A stretch of DNA of 64,000 nt from Rhizomys pruinosus (GCA_009823505.1 VZQC01006591.1:230872-294871); one strand, 5' to 3'; positions 1 to 13,431 are shown, counted from the first letter of the stretch. Notes: generated by a model not told the origin, from the sequence alone. Numbers and translations are program-made.

Positions 1-432
1 ATATAAATGTCAGTTCTCTTCATCCGTGAGATGAATACAGTGTTTTTTTTTTATTAAGATTGACCAAGATATGTTGATGTAAGATGAGAAACTAGATTCA
101 TTAAAAATTATGTTTTAGAAAAGGAATATAGCAAAAATAAGAGGCTAATGTGCTAAGTGAAACAAAGCACTTATATGAGGCCTCTAAAGTGGTCAACCTC
201 ATAGAAATGGAGGATAGCCATTGTCAAAGGCAGGAGGTTCTGCTGAATGGGTTTAAAGCTTTAGTTATTTAAGTTCTCCAAAGTTTCACCATCTGCTCCA
301 TAACATTGTGTTCACTGTTAGCAATATGGTATTGTGTACTTCACATTCTATTAAGATGATGGACTTCATATTAAATGCTCTAAAACTAATAAAAAATAAA
401 TATAAAATGTTCTTTCCAATTATAACTAACAG
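1..432. other. AT-rich intergenic DNA, nothing recognised
   Basis: No open frame of note and no recognised SINE or LTR. Poly-T and A-rich runs are the only visible structure. Confidence 0.5.
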
Positions 433-693
433 GGGCTGGGGAGATGTTTCAGAGGGTTAGAGCACTTAGTGTGTAAATGAGGGTCCGAGTTCAAATCTCC
501 AGCATCCATGTAAAATCCACATGTGGCCACATACACCTGTAACCACAGCATTTGGGGTTGGAGATGGGCATATCAGGACATCTCACTGGTAAACTAGGCT
601 AGAAAAAAATGGTAAGAGACCCTGTTTCAAAGGAATAAACTAGAATGATAGAATAGGAAACCCAACCTCCTCCTTTGGCCTCTGGCTGGCATC

Positions 694-694
<1 letters not shown>
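433..694 (+). repeat. B4-type SINE (ID/B1-like dimer)
   Basis: The left part starts like a tRNA-derived ID/B2 head (ggggctggggagatg). The right part has a B1-like body ending in 'gagaccctgtttcaaa', then a 'cctctggc' segment running into a CA repeat. This order is typical of rodent B4 elements. The copy is diverged and therefore old. Confidence 0.7.
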
Positions 695-746
<52 letters not shown>

Positions 747-825
747 TCTTTTAATTAACAATAAATTAAACTGCCAGAAATATTTTCAGGTAACTATGTT
801 TGTGATCACGCTAATGGACACAAGT

Positions 826-868
<43 letters not shown>

Positions 869-950
869 TCTTTTAATTAACAATAAATTAAACTGCCAGA
901 AATATTTTCAGGTAACTATGTCTGTGATTGTGCTAATGGACACAAGTCAT
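695..950. repeat. Tandem duplication of (CA)n plus about 83 bp of unique flank
   Basis: A CA run at 695-744 is followed by about 84 bp (745-828). Both then repeat as a CA run at 828-866 plus the same 84 bp (867-950), with only a few differences, all in the segment just after 'ggtaactatgt'. The unit is roughly 122-130 bp depending on CA length. Confidence 0.9.
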
Positions 951-2640
951 GAGCCTGGATGCCAGAATAGTGCTTTCCTTTCTCTTGCTGAAAATTAAAA
1001 AAAAAAATGTATATACCCCAGTATTTCATTCGTGGTTTCCTTTGGTTGTAATTCATTGCCTAGGTGTAAAATAATTTGATTTTAGAAATCAATATGCAAA
1101 TTTTTATATATTAGATTACCTAGTTCCTAGTTGTATATGAAATGATTACGGATTCATTTTTCTAAATATTTCAAATAAAGCAGGCAAAATGTTCTGGGTT
1201 ATTGTGAATTGTAGGAGCATGTCTCTCAGGTCTCACAAATGTATTTTTCAGCCCCTTATTGGCTTGAAAATCTGTTCTTACTTTGAGACATTTTTTAAAA
1301 ATCTATCTTGACTCTACTTGCAACCATGCAGGAAAATTTATTCCCCAGCCTATGCTCAAAGTTGTCTTGCTTTCAAGAGACCTAATAAGACATTTAGGCC
1401 TAAGATACAGAAAAACATAATAAAGACTGAACTCTGCTATTTACTAGCAGGTGAAACTGAACTATTAGAGGATTTTGTGCCACAGTTCTTTCAGTGGCTA
1501 ACTGGGGTGATGTTGAGTTCTCTCATAGCATTGCAGTATGTCATTTATGCAGAAAAATTATGCAGAATCTCAATGAAATCAGTTGATTTTCACCTTATTG
1601 TAACATTTTCTAATGTCTGTATTTACATTCGTCATGGAATTTTCATTCATCTATGGTTTGTAAACCTATCAGGAAATATATTGTATTTATTCTCTGTCTC
1701 ATGTTTGAGTCAGTGCTGCGACCCAATCTCTGAGGGGCAGAAAGACCAGATTTTATTTTTCAGTTAACTCCTAATAACCATTTGCCTAGAGAAAGTCCTT
1801 CTGTGGTATTTATGTTTACTATGTAACGCATGAGAATTAACTTATTCTTCACAAAGTGTTTGTTGATGGTATTTGGAAGAAAATTAATTTTGTTTCCTGG
1901 TATCCATTTTAATAACCAGATTATAAAGTTTTTATTTATGTCTGAAACCTATTTGTTCTCACTTTCAGTCTGAATAGTGACGCCCAACCTTTCTACTACA
2001 GGAACTTCCATTATTTACCAGCAAACCCTGGTGGCACTACTACCTTCAAGTGAAAATTATAAGGTAAATTATTTTTATGTTGTAGTAACTTTTACAATAT
2101 GAATATACTCTGGACATATTTTACCTAACTTTGTAACAGAAAAACTAATCATCTTAGCATGTTTATAATGCAAACAAGCTCACTGAGCAATGTGTTCCTC
2201 TAGTGACCTAGGCATACAGCCTTAATCCCTCATGACCTCTCCTTGCCCTTGACCCAAATAATATACCAATGTATGTATGTTCACATATCAAGTGTTGCAA
2301 ATGTCTTTTATATTATTGAAAGCAAAAAGAGAAACTGATAATATTTGTTTATGGTTGCACATGCTATTCTAAGTCGAGAAGAATGAGAAGGGTAAAAATT
2401 CTTCTAAGAGAATTGTCCATTTTTACTTCCCAGTTTCCTACTGAATATGCCATTTAAATTTTAAAAACTGCAAGCCCTCACTTGTGAGCACAGTTCTGAG
2501 AGAATTCTGGTGGAATGGGTTCTCAACGGTTTGGGTCTACTCTTGGTTTAACTGGCTGCTTAGACTGGTTGTTTTTATTCAGCCATAACTCTAATATGGC
2601 ATCACAGAGTAAACACAGCAGTTTTGCTGAAAAAGAAAAT
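951..2640. other. Intergenic AT-rich DNA
   Basis: No SINE, LTR or L1 end recognised. A 149-codon open frame lies at 1,318-1,767, but it begins at TTG, has no recognisable domain and is rich in Ile, Leu and Phe as expected from AT-rich non-coding DNA, so it is not called as a gene. Confidence 0.5.
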
Positions 2641-2865
2641 GGGGTCACTGGAAAGATGGCTCAGTGGTTAAAAGCATTGAGTGCTCTTGCAGAAGACCCA
2701 GGTTCGAAGTCCAGCACCACACTGCAGCTAACACCTATCGTAACTTCAGTTCTAATGGATCTGTTGCCCTCTTCTGCACTCTGCAGGTCCTGCATGACAC
2801 AACTGCATTTACATACATGCAGACATACATACTGCATGACACTGGTACACATTAAAAAAAGATTA
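2641..2865 (+). repeat. B2 SINE, old copy without the internal duplication
   Basis: tRNA-like head with 'agatggctcagtggtta' and a B box-like 'ggttcgaagtcc', then a degraded body and a short A-rich tail. It is the most diverged B2 in the window and is directly followed by a B1. Confidence 0.8.
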
Positions 2866-2869
2866 AAGA

Positions 2870-3016
2870 CTGGACGTGGTGATGCACCCCTTTAATCCTA
2901 GCACTTAGGAGGCAGAACAGGTGGATCTCTGTGAGTTCAAGGCCAGCCTGGTCTACAGAGTGAGTTCCAGGACAGCCATAGCTATAGGGAGACCCTGTCT
3001 CAAAAAAAAAAAAAAG
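2870..3016 (+). repeat. B1 SINE
   Basis: Nearly full-length 7SL-derived unit: 'tggtgatgcaccccttta', then 'gttcaaggccagcctggtc', then 'gagaccctgtctc' and poly-A. A short TTAA/ATTA simple repeat follows at 3,021-3,050. Confidence 0.93.
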
Positions 3017-3050
3017 ACAAAATTAATTAATTAATTAATTAATTAAACAA

Positions 3051-3788
3051 TTTATTAATTAAATTTTTAAAAGACAATGGAGTACTACATAGCAGCTGTT
3101 TGGGACTGCTGTAATCTGATTGGTTACCCTTGCACAGGACAAACTACACCTTTTCCAGGAAGTCCTTCATACTGTCAGCACTTGATATACTTCCAGTCCT
3201 CACTCCTTTTCCCTAAACAATTACTAAAAGGGGATTTTGAAATTTCTAACAAATGCTCTTCTAGTTGCCATGTTTTTCATAAGGCAAGTATAGACAAACA
3301 TTACTTGGGCTTTTTTATGTGACTGGGAAGATTAGTTTGGGGAAAAAAATGTCCTACAACTTGGTATTGCATATTTTTATTCAAAACAGATGATTAAGAA
3401 AATAAGATTACTTCATAAAGGGAGAAACATTCCCTCTTTGTACAAGATTGTAATGCTAAGAAGTAAGGGAAGGGGAAGCATCCTTGTTAGAGCTGCTACT
3501 ATTATTCTTACTAATAGATAAAACATGAAGACCTTAAATGCTTTAGTAACTGTATGGAGCATCTGTCCCCACAGTTCTTTAGTAACTATATGGAGCATCT
3601 GTCCCTACAGTTCTTTATCTAGTTTAGAGTCAGTCTTGGTTTTGTATGTTTAAGTTTTCTGTGTGTCACCTAGAGCTTGTAAGAACCATAGGATGTGTTC
3701 CCACAGACAATCTAAGTCCAGAAGAATATGTAGCAGTATGAACTACAAGTTAGTTCAGGACAGAACAGATGTACAGATGTTCATGCTT
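3051..3788. other. Intergenic DNA with a short near-direct repeat
   Basis: No transposon recognised. A roughly 43-bp sequence containing 'tatggagcatctgtccc' occurs twice at about 3,535-3,616, a small local duplication. No supported gene. Confidence 0.5.
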
Positions 3789-3871
3789 TTTCTCTCTCTT
3801 TCTCTCCCTCCTCTCTCCCTCTTTCATGCACACACACACACACACACACACGCACAAACACATACACACAC

Positions 3872-3918
<47 letters not shown>
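3789..3918. repeat. CT-rich tract followed by (CA)n microsatellite
   Basis: A polypyrimidine run at 3,789-3,824 passes into an interrupted CA repeat at 3,828-3,918. The repeat-encoded open frames on both strands here are not genes. Confidence 0.95.
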
Positions 3919-3921
<3 letters not shown>

Positions 3922-4110
3922 CTTTCCCTTACATAATCCCATAATTGTTTCCTTTTTTCTCGTAGGAAAAATAATAAGCATTAAATGAGGATAAATTACC
4001 TTTGCAAATCAGCGAAACAAAAAGATCTATGCACATCTTTTGTTCATCTTGATTATGCATATGCTGTTTGCACTATTTCTGATATCCTAAGAATGACAGT
4101 TTTAATATGC

Positions 4111-4338
4111 TTTTTTAAATTTTATTTACTTTTGTATGTGTATGAATGTACTCTCTGCATGTAGGTTTGTGCACCCGTGTCCTGCAATGCCACGGAGGTC
4201 AGAAGAGGGCATCGGATTCCCCTGGAACTGGAGTTAAAGATGGTTCTTAGCTGCCATGTGGGTGCTGGGAATTGAACCTGAGTCCTCTGCAAGAGCAGTC
4301 GGCGGCACTCTTAACTGCTAGACCATCTCTCCAGCCCC
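4111..4338 (-). repeat. B2 SINE (antisense), older form
   Basis: Reads as the reverse complement of a B2, ending 'ccatctctccagcccc'. It lacks the 17-18 bp internal duplication of the young copies. A TSD 'agttttaatat' is seen at 4,098-4,108 and 4,339-4,349. Confidence 0.95.
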
Positions 4339-4349
4339 AGTTTTAATAT

Positions 4350-5100
4350 TCTTTAATAATTATTATATCAAATAATATTCTGTTAAATTATATTAAGTAT
4401 TTATTTATCATTATTAATAATTGCTTAATAGGCATATAATTTAACATTCCACTTGCTTTGCAAAATAAATTATCACTTCATTACCGAAATTAATAATAAA
4501 CATATGGATTATGTAACACTTAATTTTGCTTTAAAATATTGGTGTCAAGTCTTGATAAAAAGTATGAATACTTTTTCTGCACTTGGATAAACAATAGAAG
4601 TAATGATAAAAGACTGAAGTTCATCTAACTTCATAAAGCTAAACCAGAAAGTTACATAAATCCATATATAGTTCATTATAGATGGGAAATATTAATTGTT
4701 ACATAGGAGAAATGTACAAATTCACAGGACAGTCTACCTAGGAAGTAATCACACATTAATCTGGACCAGTTAGATAATATCTCAAATAGAAATTAATATT
4801 CAAAAGTATTTAATTATAATTACATATTTTCCTTTCTATATTTTCGGGTAAATGTTTACAGTCTCCCTGGTAAAATTTTCATAAATGTACAAACAGAAAC
4901 TACATCTCCACAAGAGGTAATAATAAGTGGCCTTAAGAAACAGTGCTGAAATAGTTTGAGCAGAATAAATAATTAAAATACTATTTGGTTTCAGCAAAAA
5001 AATGTGTTGAGTATCCTGGAGTCAATACTGGTATGTTTTCTAGAGTTATCACAAAATGAATTCTTTTTTTTATATATGTAATTCAACCAATTTCTATCTT
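4350..5100. other. AT-rich intergenic DNA
   Basis: Very AT-rich. No repeat family, RNA gene or coding frame recognised. Confidence 0.5.
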
Positions 5101-6480
5101 TGTATGGATTTGCATAACAAAAACACTAAAGCACAGTTCGGTTCATTACATCAAAGAGCACTCTGTCCCATGTTTATATAGTTACTTCCTCCATGGTCCT
5201 TGGACTTACCTCTGTCAACCATTGATTCAGCATCTAAACTACAGTGTATTTTGTTGTTGCTGTTATTGTTTTCAAGAATAATATATAAATAGAATTGTAT
5301 GAGAATTGTATGGCATGTAACTCTGAAGCTAGTTTCTGGCATTCAGTATCCCAGTGAGATCCATTCAAGTTCCACACATATGCAGTTGGTTCATTTTCAT
5401 TGCTGAGTCCTATGTTATTGGATGAACAGAGAAAATTGATTCACTCACTGAAGTATATTTGGGTTATATTTACAGATTTTGTTGTAGTTATTGTTTTTAC
5501 AAATAAGAACACAGATGTTATGAACATATTTGAACAAATATTTGTGCAAATGACAGATTTTCAGTTCTCTGGAATACTCAGCCGTGGGATGTATGGGTTA
5601 TACGGTAAATATAAGCTTTTAAGGAGGCTGCCAGAGCATGCTGGGAGTGGTTGCCCCATTTTACACTCCCACCAGCAGTATAGTTTGGGGCTGGAGAGAT
5701 GGCCTAGCGGTTAAGAGCGCCAACCGCTCTTACAGAGGACCCGGGTTCGATCTCCAGCAACCACATGGCGGCTGAGAACCGTCTGAAACTCCAATTCCAG
5801 GAGAACCCCAGTTCCAGGGGAATCTGAGACCCTTTTCTGAACTCCACGGCGTTGCACGACACGGGTGCACAGACTTGCATGCAGACAGTACATTCATACA
5901 CATACAGAAATAAATAAAATTAATAAAATTAATAAAAAAATAATAATAAATGTTTTTTGTTTCTTCAACACAATGACATCATGCCATGGTGTTAACTTCC
6001 ATTTTCCTATTGATTAAAGAAGTTAAACTTATTTTTATGTGCTTTTGCAAGGGTTTTCTTTAATTGATTACATGGTTTTTGGATTCCTGAAACTTGAGAC
6101 TTCATATATTCTAGACATATGCCAATTTTATTTATAATTTGAAAAACATTTTAACCAATTTGCAATTTGTCTCCTTTCCTTTAACAATGTCTTTCATAGC
6201 AGAAAAATTTAACTTTTAAGTAAAGTCTAGCTTGTTTTTTTTCTTTCATTAATCATGTGGAATTATTAATGTAATGCTAGATTAGAAAAAATATCCCTTG
6301 TATCTAAAATTTCTGTAGTTTTGTATTTTTCATTTAGATCCTTGAGCCATCCTGAAAATTTTAGTCTGAGACTTTTTTGCATATGAATTATGCACTGTTA
6401 GAAACAATTTGTTAAAAATGGCATTTTTATTATTTATTCCTTTAAATACTTTTGTTTTCTTATTGAATTTTGTGTAATTC
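5101..6480 (-). mobile_element. Old L1 fragment (antisense), split by a B2
   Basis: The plus strand reads like the reverse complement of the 3' part of an old mammalian L1: 'ttacactcccaccagcagta' and the stretch around 'gggatgtatgggttatacgg' are diagnostic of the ORF2 end. It resumes after the B2 at 5,687-5,948 with the usual 'tagatccttgagccatcctg' type sequence. Heavily diverged, with no L1 frame left. Confidence 0.7.
5687..5948 (+). repeat. B2 SINE, young subfamily, inserted in the L1 fragment
   Basis: Complete head 'ggggctggagagatggccta', CpG-rich body with the internal duplication (aactccaattccaggag followed by aaccccagttccagggg), and an A-rich AAT-repeat tail. CpGs are largely preserved, which indicates recent insertion. 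Confidence 0.97.
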
Positions 6481-8288
6481 AAACAGAACATCTCCATACA
6501 TCTTAATCACCTTTCTACACCCTTCCCCATCCGCACCCTCCACAACCTGCCGACTGGAATTCAAACACTCTATTATTCTTTCAAATATTTTTAAATGATC
6601 ATGTTTCTGTTAACAGACTTCTCAGCTCCCTTATGTCTCATTGATCAACATGTTTACCATTTTACTAAAGCCATACTGTCTTAGTATATAGCATACTTTT
6701 CAGAGAGACTCTTGTAATGCATAGTCTAGCTTCAAATTCACAGTCTTCTTTTTGCCTGTTAATACAGATTGGTGCCACCACAACTGGCCAATTATGGAGA
6801 CTTACATAATGTCTTGAAATTAATTAATGTGATTCTTCCAAATCTATTTTTCTATCAGATTGGTATAGATACAAAACATCTTTACACAAGAATAGAAGAT
6901 AAAAAGTATAGGAGTAATGAGGGAAATAAAATAGACATTAGAATATCACACAATAATCATTAGAAGCATGATCATTAATGAATGATAAAGTTTTTAGTCA
7001 ACAAAACTTGAAGGAGAAAAAGAACAGTCACATGACCTTTCTCTAAGTATTTTCGCAAAGTGTGTATAAGCTGCAATGGTGGCTATAACATATTTCTAAT
7101 TTATTTGACACTATGCCTGTGGGAGTGGAAATTAATTCTCTTTTCTAGGATAGGCGGATTTACCATTTTCCCCAAATAGACTATGCTAAAGTAAAAATTA
7201 TAATTTTGTAGTAGAGGAATCTGGCAGATAACCCCTGAACAAAGTGATCAGGGTTAACACCACAAGTAATGAAGCGTTAGAGCTCAGGCACCCTGGCATG
7301 AGACAGAGAAAGGCATGTCTATTTTTATGAATTTTGTAAACATAAAAATATTTTCAAGTAATATTCTAAGAGCGTGCTTCTCTTTGTTAAGGTATGAGTA
7401 ACATCATTTTCAACCAAAATTTAACATTTTTGAAAGCAATTAACCATAACAAAACATAATAATTTCACAAAAACAAATTTTTCCATCTGATATAAATGTA
7501 GTGATGTCAAACTTTGAATAAAAATTCCATGTTGAGTGAATGTTCTATTAGAAACTTTTTTCTGTATTCTTACAATGATATTTATTACTATTGTCAATCC
7601 CCTTATTACTATTGTCAATCCCCTCGCTTTCCTTTCTTTTTTAAAGAAATCAACTTGGTTCTCCTGTGGAATCCCTCTTCCCCACTATAATCATTTTTTT
7701 TTTTTTAGTTTTGAATAAACAATATCAGAAGTAGATCTGAAGTTCAAAATATCCCATGTGTCTGGTCCCAATGATGGTTTCTGGAATAAATAAGTCATTT
7801 TTAGTGGTCCAATAAGTGGTAATCAATCCTGGGCAGTTTTTTTAAGTGACTGAAAAACAACTTTTAGAGTAATATTTAGGATTGACATAATCTTAATCAT
7901 GGGATTAATTGGGTAATACATGGTGGCTGAAGATTAATCATCACAAATGAAAGCAGATACAAAGAATGAAGTAAACAAGAAAGAAAATCACCTGGACAAA
8001 CAACGGGTTCAAATGATTTATTTGTACACATCTTAGATTACCTAGCATTCTTAAAAACTGGCCCCAAACTTCCTACTTTTAAGAAGAAGAAAAAAAAAAA
8101 AAAACAAAAAACCAAACGAACATCTTAATTCTCTCTGTGTACTTTAGTTGGGGAGTTAGAGTTCACCCATATGCCATTTACAATAGAAAAAGTCCCTTAA
8201 GCTCATGATAGTAACATATAGGGTAAAGTTATCCAGGAGCACTTTGTGTCCTTTGTGTCCCTTTTAGACAAGATATACATGATTTAAT
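6481..8288. other. AT-rich intergenic DNA
   Basis: No assigned transposon. A short exact tandem duplication 'ttactattgtcaatcccct' lies at about 7,588-7,625. A poly-T run sits near 7,687-7,708. No supported gene. Confidence 0.5.
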
Positions 8289-8441
8289 TTTTTTTTTTTT
8301 TTGAGTTTTTGAAACAGGATCTCCCTTTAGTCCCAGTTGTCCTGGAACTATGTAAACCAGGCTGGCCTTGAACTCACAAAGATCCGCCTGCCTCTGCCTC
8401 CTGAGTGCTAGGATTAAAGGCGTGTGCAACCATGCCTGGCT
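8289..8441 (-). repeat. B1 SINE (antisense)
   Basis: Poly-T followed by the complement of a B1: 'aaccaggctggccttgaact' and 'aggattaaaggcgtgtgc'. Near full length and only moderately diverged. Confidence 0.95.
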
Positions 8442-11400
8442 TATGATTTAGTTTTAACACTACTGATATATTCCACATCGATTCCATTTAAAGGTGAAGT
8501 ATGAATTGACAAGTCCATCATTTTTAAAGTTTCACGTAATACTGAAGATACTAAAAAACAGCCTGCAATGTGTGCTCTGGTAAAGAAGAATGCAATCAAT
8601 CAATGCTATAAAAGTAAACATAACTGCATGTACAACATTGGGTAACTAAAGAGAGCTTATTGGAATGTGTGGAAAAAATTAGTCCCCAAAGACTCTGAGA
8701 GTTTAAAATCAAGAATTTCTACAATCCCGTTTATATAGGATACCAATGAAATTGATTTCTACTTTTGGAACCAATTTTTTTAAAGGTATGGAAATAAAGG
8801 GTTGTATAGAAGCAAGACTTCAAGCCAATAAAACTATGCCCTTTCATTCGTACTTCCAGCTATGTAGCAGATCTTAATATAAATTAAGAAAAATGTGTAT
8901 ACCCTATCTGCCTTTATGTGCAATCTTTGACTTCAGTTCCATTCAATTTCCCCAGTTAATCTGAAATGCCATATTAAGTATATAACTCATAATTCAAAGT
9001 TTAAAAAGAGTTGATTCTTATACACTGAGTCATTTCATAGCATAATTAAAAGGAAAATATGAGCTGTTGAAAGATCCCTAAATTGAAAATACACCAGTGT
9101 ATTTCTTAATTTCAATATTATGTCAAGTAGGATGAAATTATATCGGTAGCATGCAGGTAACAATTTTAAAATCAAGCCCATTGGATCTCTTCAAATAAAT
9201 CAATTTAGTATTCTTTCAATTTCTTACTCTTGACAAATTCTTTACCCTCTCTTGCCCTAATTTACCCAAATGATTCACAAATTAAGTTGCATAACTCTAC
9301 ATGGAAGATTTACAAGGGTGTGATAAGAGGACTGGCAGATGTTCTCAAATCCACTGTCTGAGAGGGAAGGGCATGTGAAAATGGCACTGGTTTGAATGAC
9401 ATTTGGAGTAATGGCCTGCCATTCTGCTGGCACTTTTAGCGTTAAGCAAGTGATCTGCAAAGTAAAGTGGATTCACAGTCAGAGTCAGCACCAGTGCACA
9501 GGTCGCCCGTAAAAATAGAAGATTCCATTATTCTTCGGGCTCCCTAGAGGGAGCAAGGTCTCTAGCATCATTACCAGGACTAAACCTGACTTTTCCACCT
9601 CCCCCAATTTCCTCCTAGTAATTATAGGTCAAGCACTCTTTTGTAAATTATAAAACCTTTGTTCTTATCAAAAATGAATAGCTGAGGAAAAATTATAAAA
9701 AAAAGAATCGAAGGGAAAAAATTTCAATTAGAAAACCAAGCTAATTTGGTATGACCAAAGACTGTCAGGCATACGACAGTGCTCTATTATGCAGTCATTT
9801 GGGCTCTTTCAAATTAGTTATGTTAATGTCCTGTGAGTGAATGTAACACTTGGATGGGACAAGATTTCTGCAATTAATTTCTGCAGTCAGTGGAGAGACA
9901 AGCAAATTTATTTTTCCCCTCTCTGGGAATTGGTAGTTGAGGGTGTGAGGTAGTGAAAGTGCATTTAGGAACAGAGTACAAGCTAAACACAGGCCCTAAC
10001 TACAGCGGGAACAATGGGAACCAATGCCTCCTCATTCATTCAATTGACAATGTTTTGCAGCTTAAACCTGTTTTATTAATTATGTTTGACATTTCCTTAA
10101 TTAGTTTCATTTACACCAAATCAATCCCTACTGCTGTATGGCATCATTTATCATTTTGAAAAATTTGCATACTGAGTGCTGACTTTTCCTACTTAATTAT
10201 ACATTAAAAGTGTCAAGCGCGCTTGCTGCCTGGCATTATCTGCGGCAGAAAGGTTTGTGGCTGGACGGTGATGGTATTAATCATTAAGATCCCCCAAGTG
10301 CTTCTGGGTAATATCTGGGGAGTAGAGTGGCTCTCATTTTAACGCTAGAGAGCAGAAGTGCTTTTGTAAAATGACCCAGAGCAAAAACAAAATAAATGAC
10401 CTAAAACATCCGGTGTACTGTAATGCTTTGCTTTTTCAATAAAAATAGGCTTTGGTGGGAAGATTTCCTCTTAACTATTCATTTTCTGTAAATTTAAACA
10501 CTACGAATCCACTAATAGTAAATTTGAGGTCTCTGCCTGGACTTGAAAACAAGATATTTTGTTTGCATATATAATAGAAACGGGTATCACACGTTCTGAT
10601 ATATGTCAACTCAAATGCGCAACTTTAAAATGAAAGCTAGAAAATACGGTATACTATTAATACTGTGATGGATGTTGCTCATTTCTTTTCTACTTATAAC
10701 TTTCAATGAATAAGCAACTATTTTCAGTGAACGTGGAACAACTGAACACAGAAAACAACTAACAAATTGCATATTATAATGGCACTTCATTGCTGGGTCC
10801 TTAAATAGATTTAATATAATAAGATTTAATATAATAGAGTTTCAGTGATTAAAACTCATGTGTGATAATTTGTCATACTTTATTTTTTTAAACATAAGGC
10901 CTGGTGGTGAGCAATAGAAATGAAAGGGTTAAGAAGAACCTGTTTGTAAATTGTATACCAACTATGCCATCTTTCATGTCAGAACCCAAACTTAGTGCAT
11001 TTATTATTCAAATTCATTTTCAAATGCTTGCCCATTAACATAATATATGCAACTTTGCAAGCCTGGTCAGAGAAATCTGTAACTAAATAATTTTCAAGTT
11101 TCCTTCATATCAGATGCATTATATGCAGTGTGAAATTATTTTCCCACTCTACCCCTTTGCTGAACAGCAGAAAAGCAACACACCAATATAGCGGATATTA
11201 CTGCAAGTGCAGTTCACTCTTTAGTAGCTACTATATATGCAAGAAAGTTTATAATTGCTAATTTTAAGTGGACATTTAATTGCATTGCTTGGGTATAAAT
11301 GCAAAGTTAACAGGAAGTCACAATACAGTATTATTTAAAACTCAGAAAAGAATGTACATGGAACAATTATATTTATGCAAATATTATAGATAGCTCATTT

Positions 11401-12133
11401 TCTTTTCCCTTAAATATGCTGCATTTTTAATAAAGCCATCATTAAATGTACTTTTTCACATCAAATTAATTAAGTAATGAAAACATGCATCTAATTTAAA
11501 TGTATTATGTTAGAAAATACCAAATTGATCCACATATATAAACAATTTAGGTTAATTTTTAGTAATGTTGAAGCCAGTGGTACAGTTTTTACCTACTTTG
11601 TGCTTCCCAAATTTTTAAAAATAATTTTGATAATTTTTTAAACAATTTCATACACGTACATAATGAAGTTTAGTTTTTATCACCCCAATACCATGTTTGT
11701 TTCCTCCTCCTTCCCTTCTTCACTGCCTTAGAAAATGGTATCTTTAGGTTTATTTTTATATTCTTTCTTGCCCTTCCAGCCTATAGCTCTCTATTCTACC
11801 TACAAATTTTTTAAAGGTAAATACTGTTTATTGTAAAATATCATAAATAATAGTGATGGTGATGGTTTTAGGAAATGGCATATTTAATGCTCACTATGCC
11901 CCAACTGCTATGCTAAATGTTTTAATTTATTAATCTTAATCTTTACAAATATAATTACTCAACAAAGTTTTAGTCTTAAGTAACCCGTCTAAGATCACAG
12001 GGATCAATATCACAAGATTTCTTCTCTTAAGACAATGTTCCTATAGATTTGCTGAATTACATCTGCTTATTTGTTTCCTAAGACTGCAGATTCACATAAG
12101 CATAAAGAATGGTGATTTAATAGCATATACTCC
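8442..12133. other. Repeat-poor stretch, candidate conserved non-coding region
   Basis: About 3.7 kb with no recognisable SINE, LTR, L1 or microsatellite, whereas SINEs occur every 1-2 kb in much of the window. Several TAATTA and ATTA homeodomain-type cores and less AT-rich islands lie around 9,470-9,620 and 10,210-10,420. No coding frame is credible. The functional reading is inference only. Confidence 0.4.
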
Positions 12134-12141
12134 TGTGTGTG

Positions 12142-12190
<49 letters not shown>
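12134..12190. repeat. (TG)n microsatellite
   Basis: Near-perfect TG dinucleotide run with one T interruption. Confidence 0.97.
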
Positions 12191-12192
<2 letters not shown>

Positions 12193-13175
12193 ATGCTTGT
12201 TGAGTCTGACTGGTATGTTTAATCCTACCATTAACCAGTGGTATGACTTTGAACAATTAACTTATTTCTTGAACTCCTTCTCATTTATAAATTGGTGTCT
12301 ATGTGTCAGATTTAGGGAGTTGTTGAAGAGAGTCAGTATTGTTTATATCATAGGTGTTAAGTGATCTGTTCTTTCCCAATTAGACAAAAAAAAAAAAATA
12401 CTTGTTTAAATTTAGCTCTTGGATGAGGCCTAAGCTCTTTGCTGGCTGCATGAATTCAGAAGAACCTAGAATACAGTAGGCAAATGGAGAGAGCTTGGAA
12501 ATGTCTACTAACACCTGCATGAAAGAGCTGTTTTATAACACTGAACAGTACAATTGATCACTTTTCATTGTCCAACAGTCTTCTTCATCTTCTCCATAAT
12601 CTCTCTGGGATCTGTAAAGAAAATCCCACATTTCTCTTATCCAGTGCTTCTCTGTTATATTCTCATTCTGTGTTCAGGGCCAGGGCCTTTAAATGTTCAC
12701 TAACCTGTTAACTTCCTTACTAGAAATTGAAATAGTGGCTTGACATTAATTTGCAGTAATAATTTAATCAGAGCTAACTCCAGCAAGAATATCAAGATTT
12801 TAGTGACATTCACAAACAGCATCACCAACACTACATGGGTATATTTTCATTTTAATATCACTTGATAGCCTGATTCAGAGACAAAGACAAGATTTACCCA
12901 GAGCATTTAATTTCTGATTCCAATGTTTCAAAGGATATTTAAAATTGGAAATGAAAAGACTAAGTAGATTCTTCTTGGCACGATATTGTATTACCTATAC
13001 TTAAGAGAAAACCCTTAATGTGAAAATTGAAATTCAAATACTTATACTCTGAAGTAAGCATGCATGCATGTGTCAAATATACATAAAATTATTTTCTATG
13101 CAGTGCACACATTTTCACTGGATTACCTATATGGAGCATCTCCAGATGCCTGTGGCTTTTGAAGCATGTACACAT
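12191..13175. other. Intergenic DNA
   Basis: No repeat family or gene recognised. A poly-A run lies near 12,386. Confidence 0.45.
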
Positions 13176-13268
13176 TGTATGTGAATATATGTACATGTAG
13201 AAGAGTGTACACACACTGTATGTGAGTATATGTACATGTAGAAGAATGTACAAACATTGTACATGTAC
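13176..13268. repeat. 41-bp minisatellite, about 2.2 copies
   Basis: The motif beginning 'tgtatgtga' starts at 13,176 and 13,217, and a partial third copy beginning 'tgtacatgt' starts at 13,258, giving an exact 41-bp period. Confidence 0.85.
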
Positions 13269-13377
13269 TCTACAATTCAGAAACTCTCTACTTGCTAAAA
13301 ATAAATTAACAGAACTCATTTACTTGCCTCTCACCAGATTCATTAACCTTTGTCTTCCTTTAAAACTATAACTATTA

Positions 13378-13431
13378 GCCAGGTGTGGTGGTGCACGCCT
13401 TTAATCCTAGCACTTGGGAGGCAGAGGCAGG
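13378..13431 (+). repeat. B1 SINE, 5' fragment
   Basis: Matches the first 54 bp or so of B1 ('gccaggtgtggtggtgcacg') and stops abruptly at 'gcagaggcaggca', where family X begins. Confidence 0.85.

Noticed and set aside
1318..1767. 149-codon open frame
   Set aside because: Starts at TTG, has no recognisable domain, and its composition is that of AT-rich non-coding DNA.
3663..3981. His/Thr-rich and Val/Cys-rich frames
   Set aside because: Encoded by a CA/TG microsatellite.
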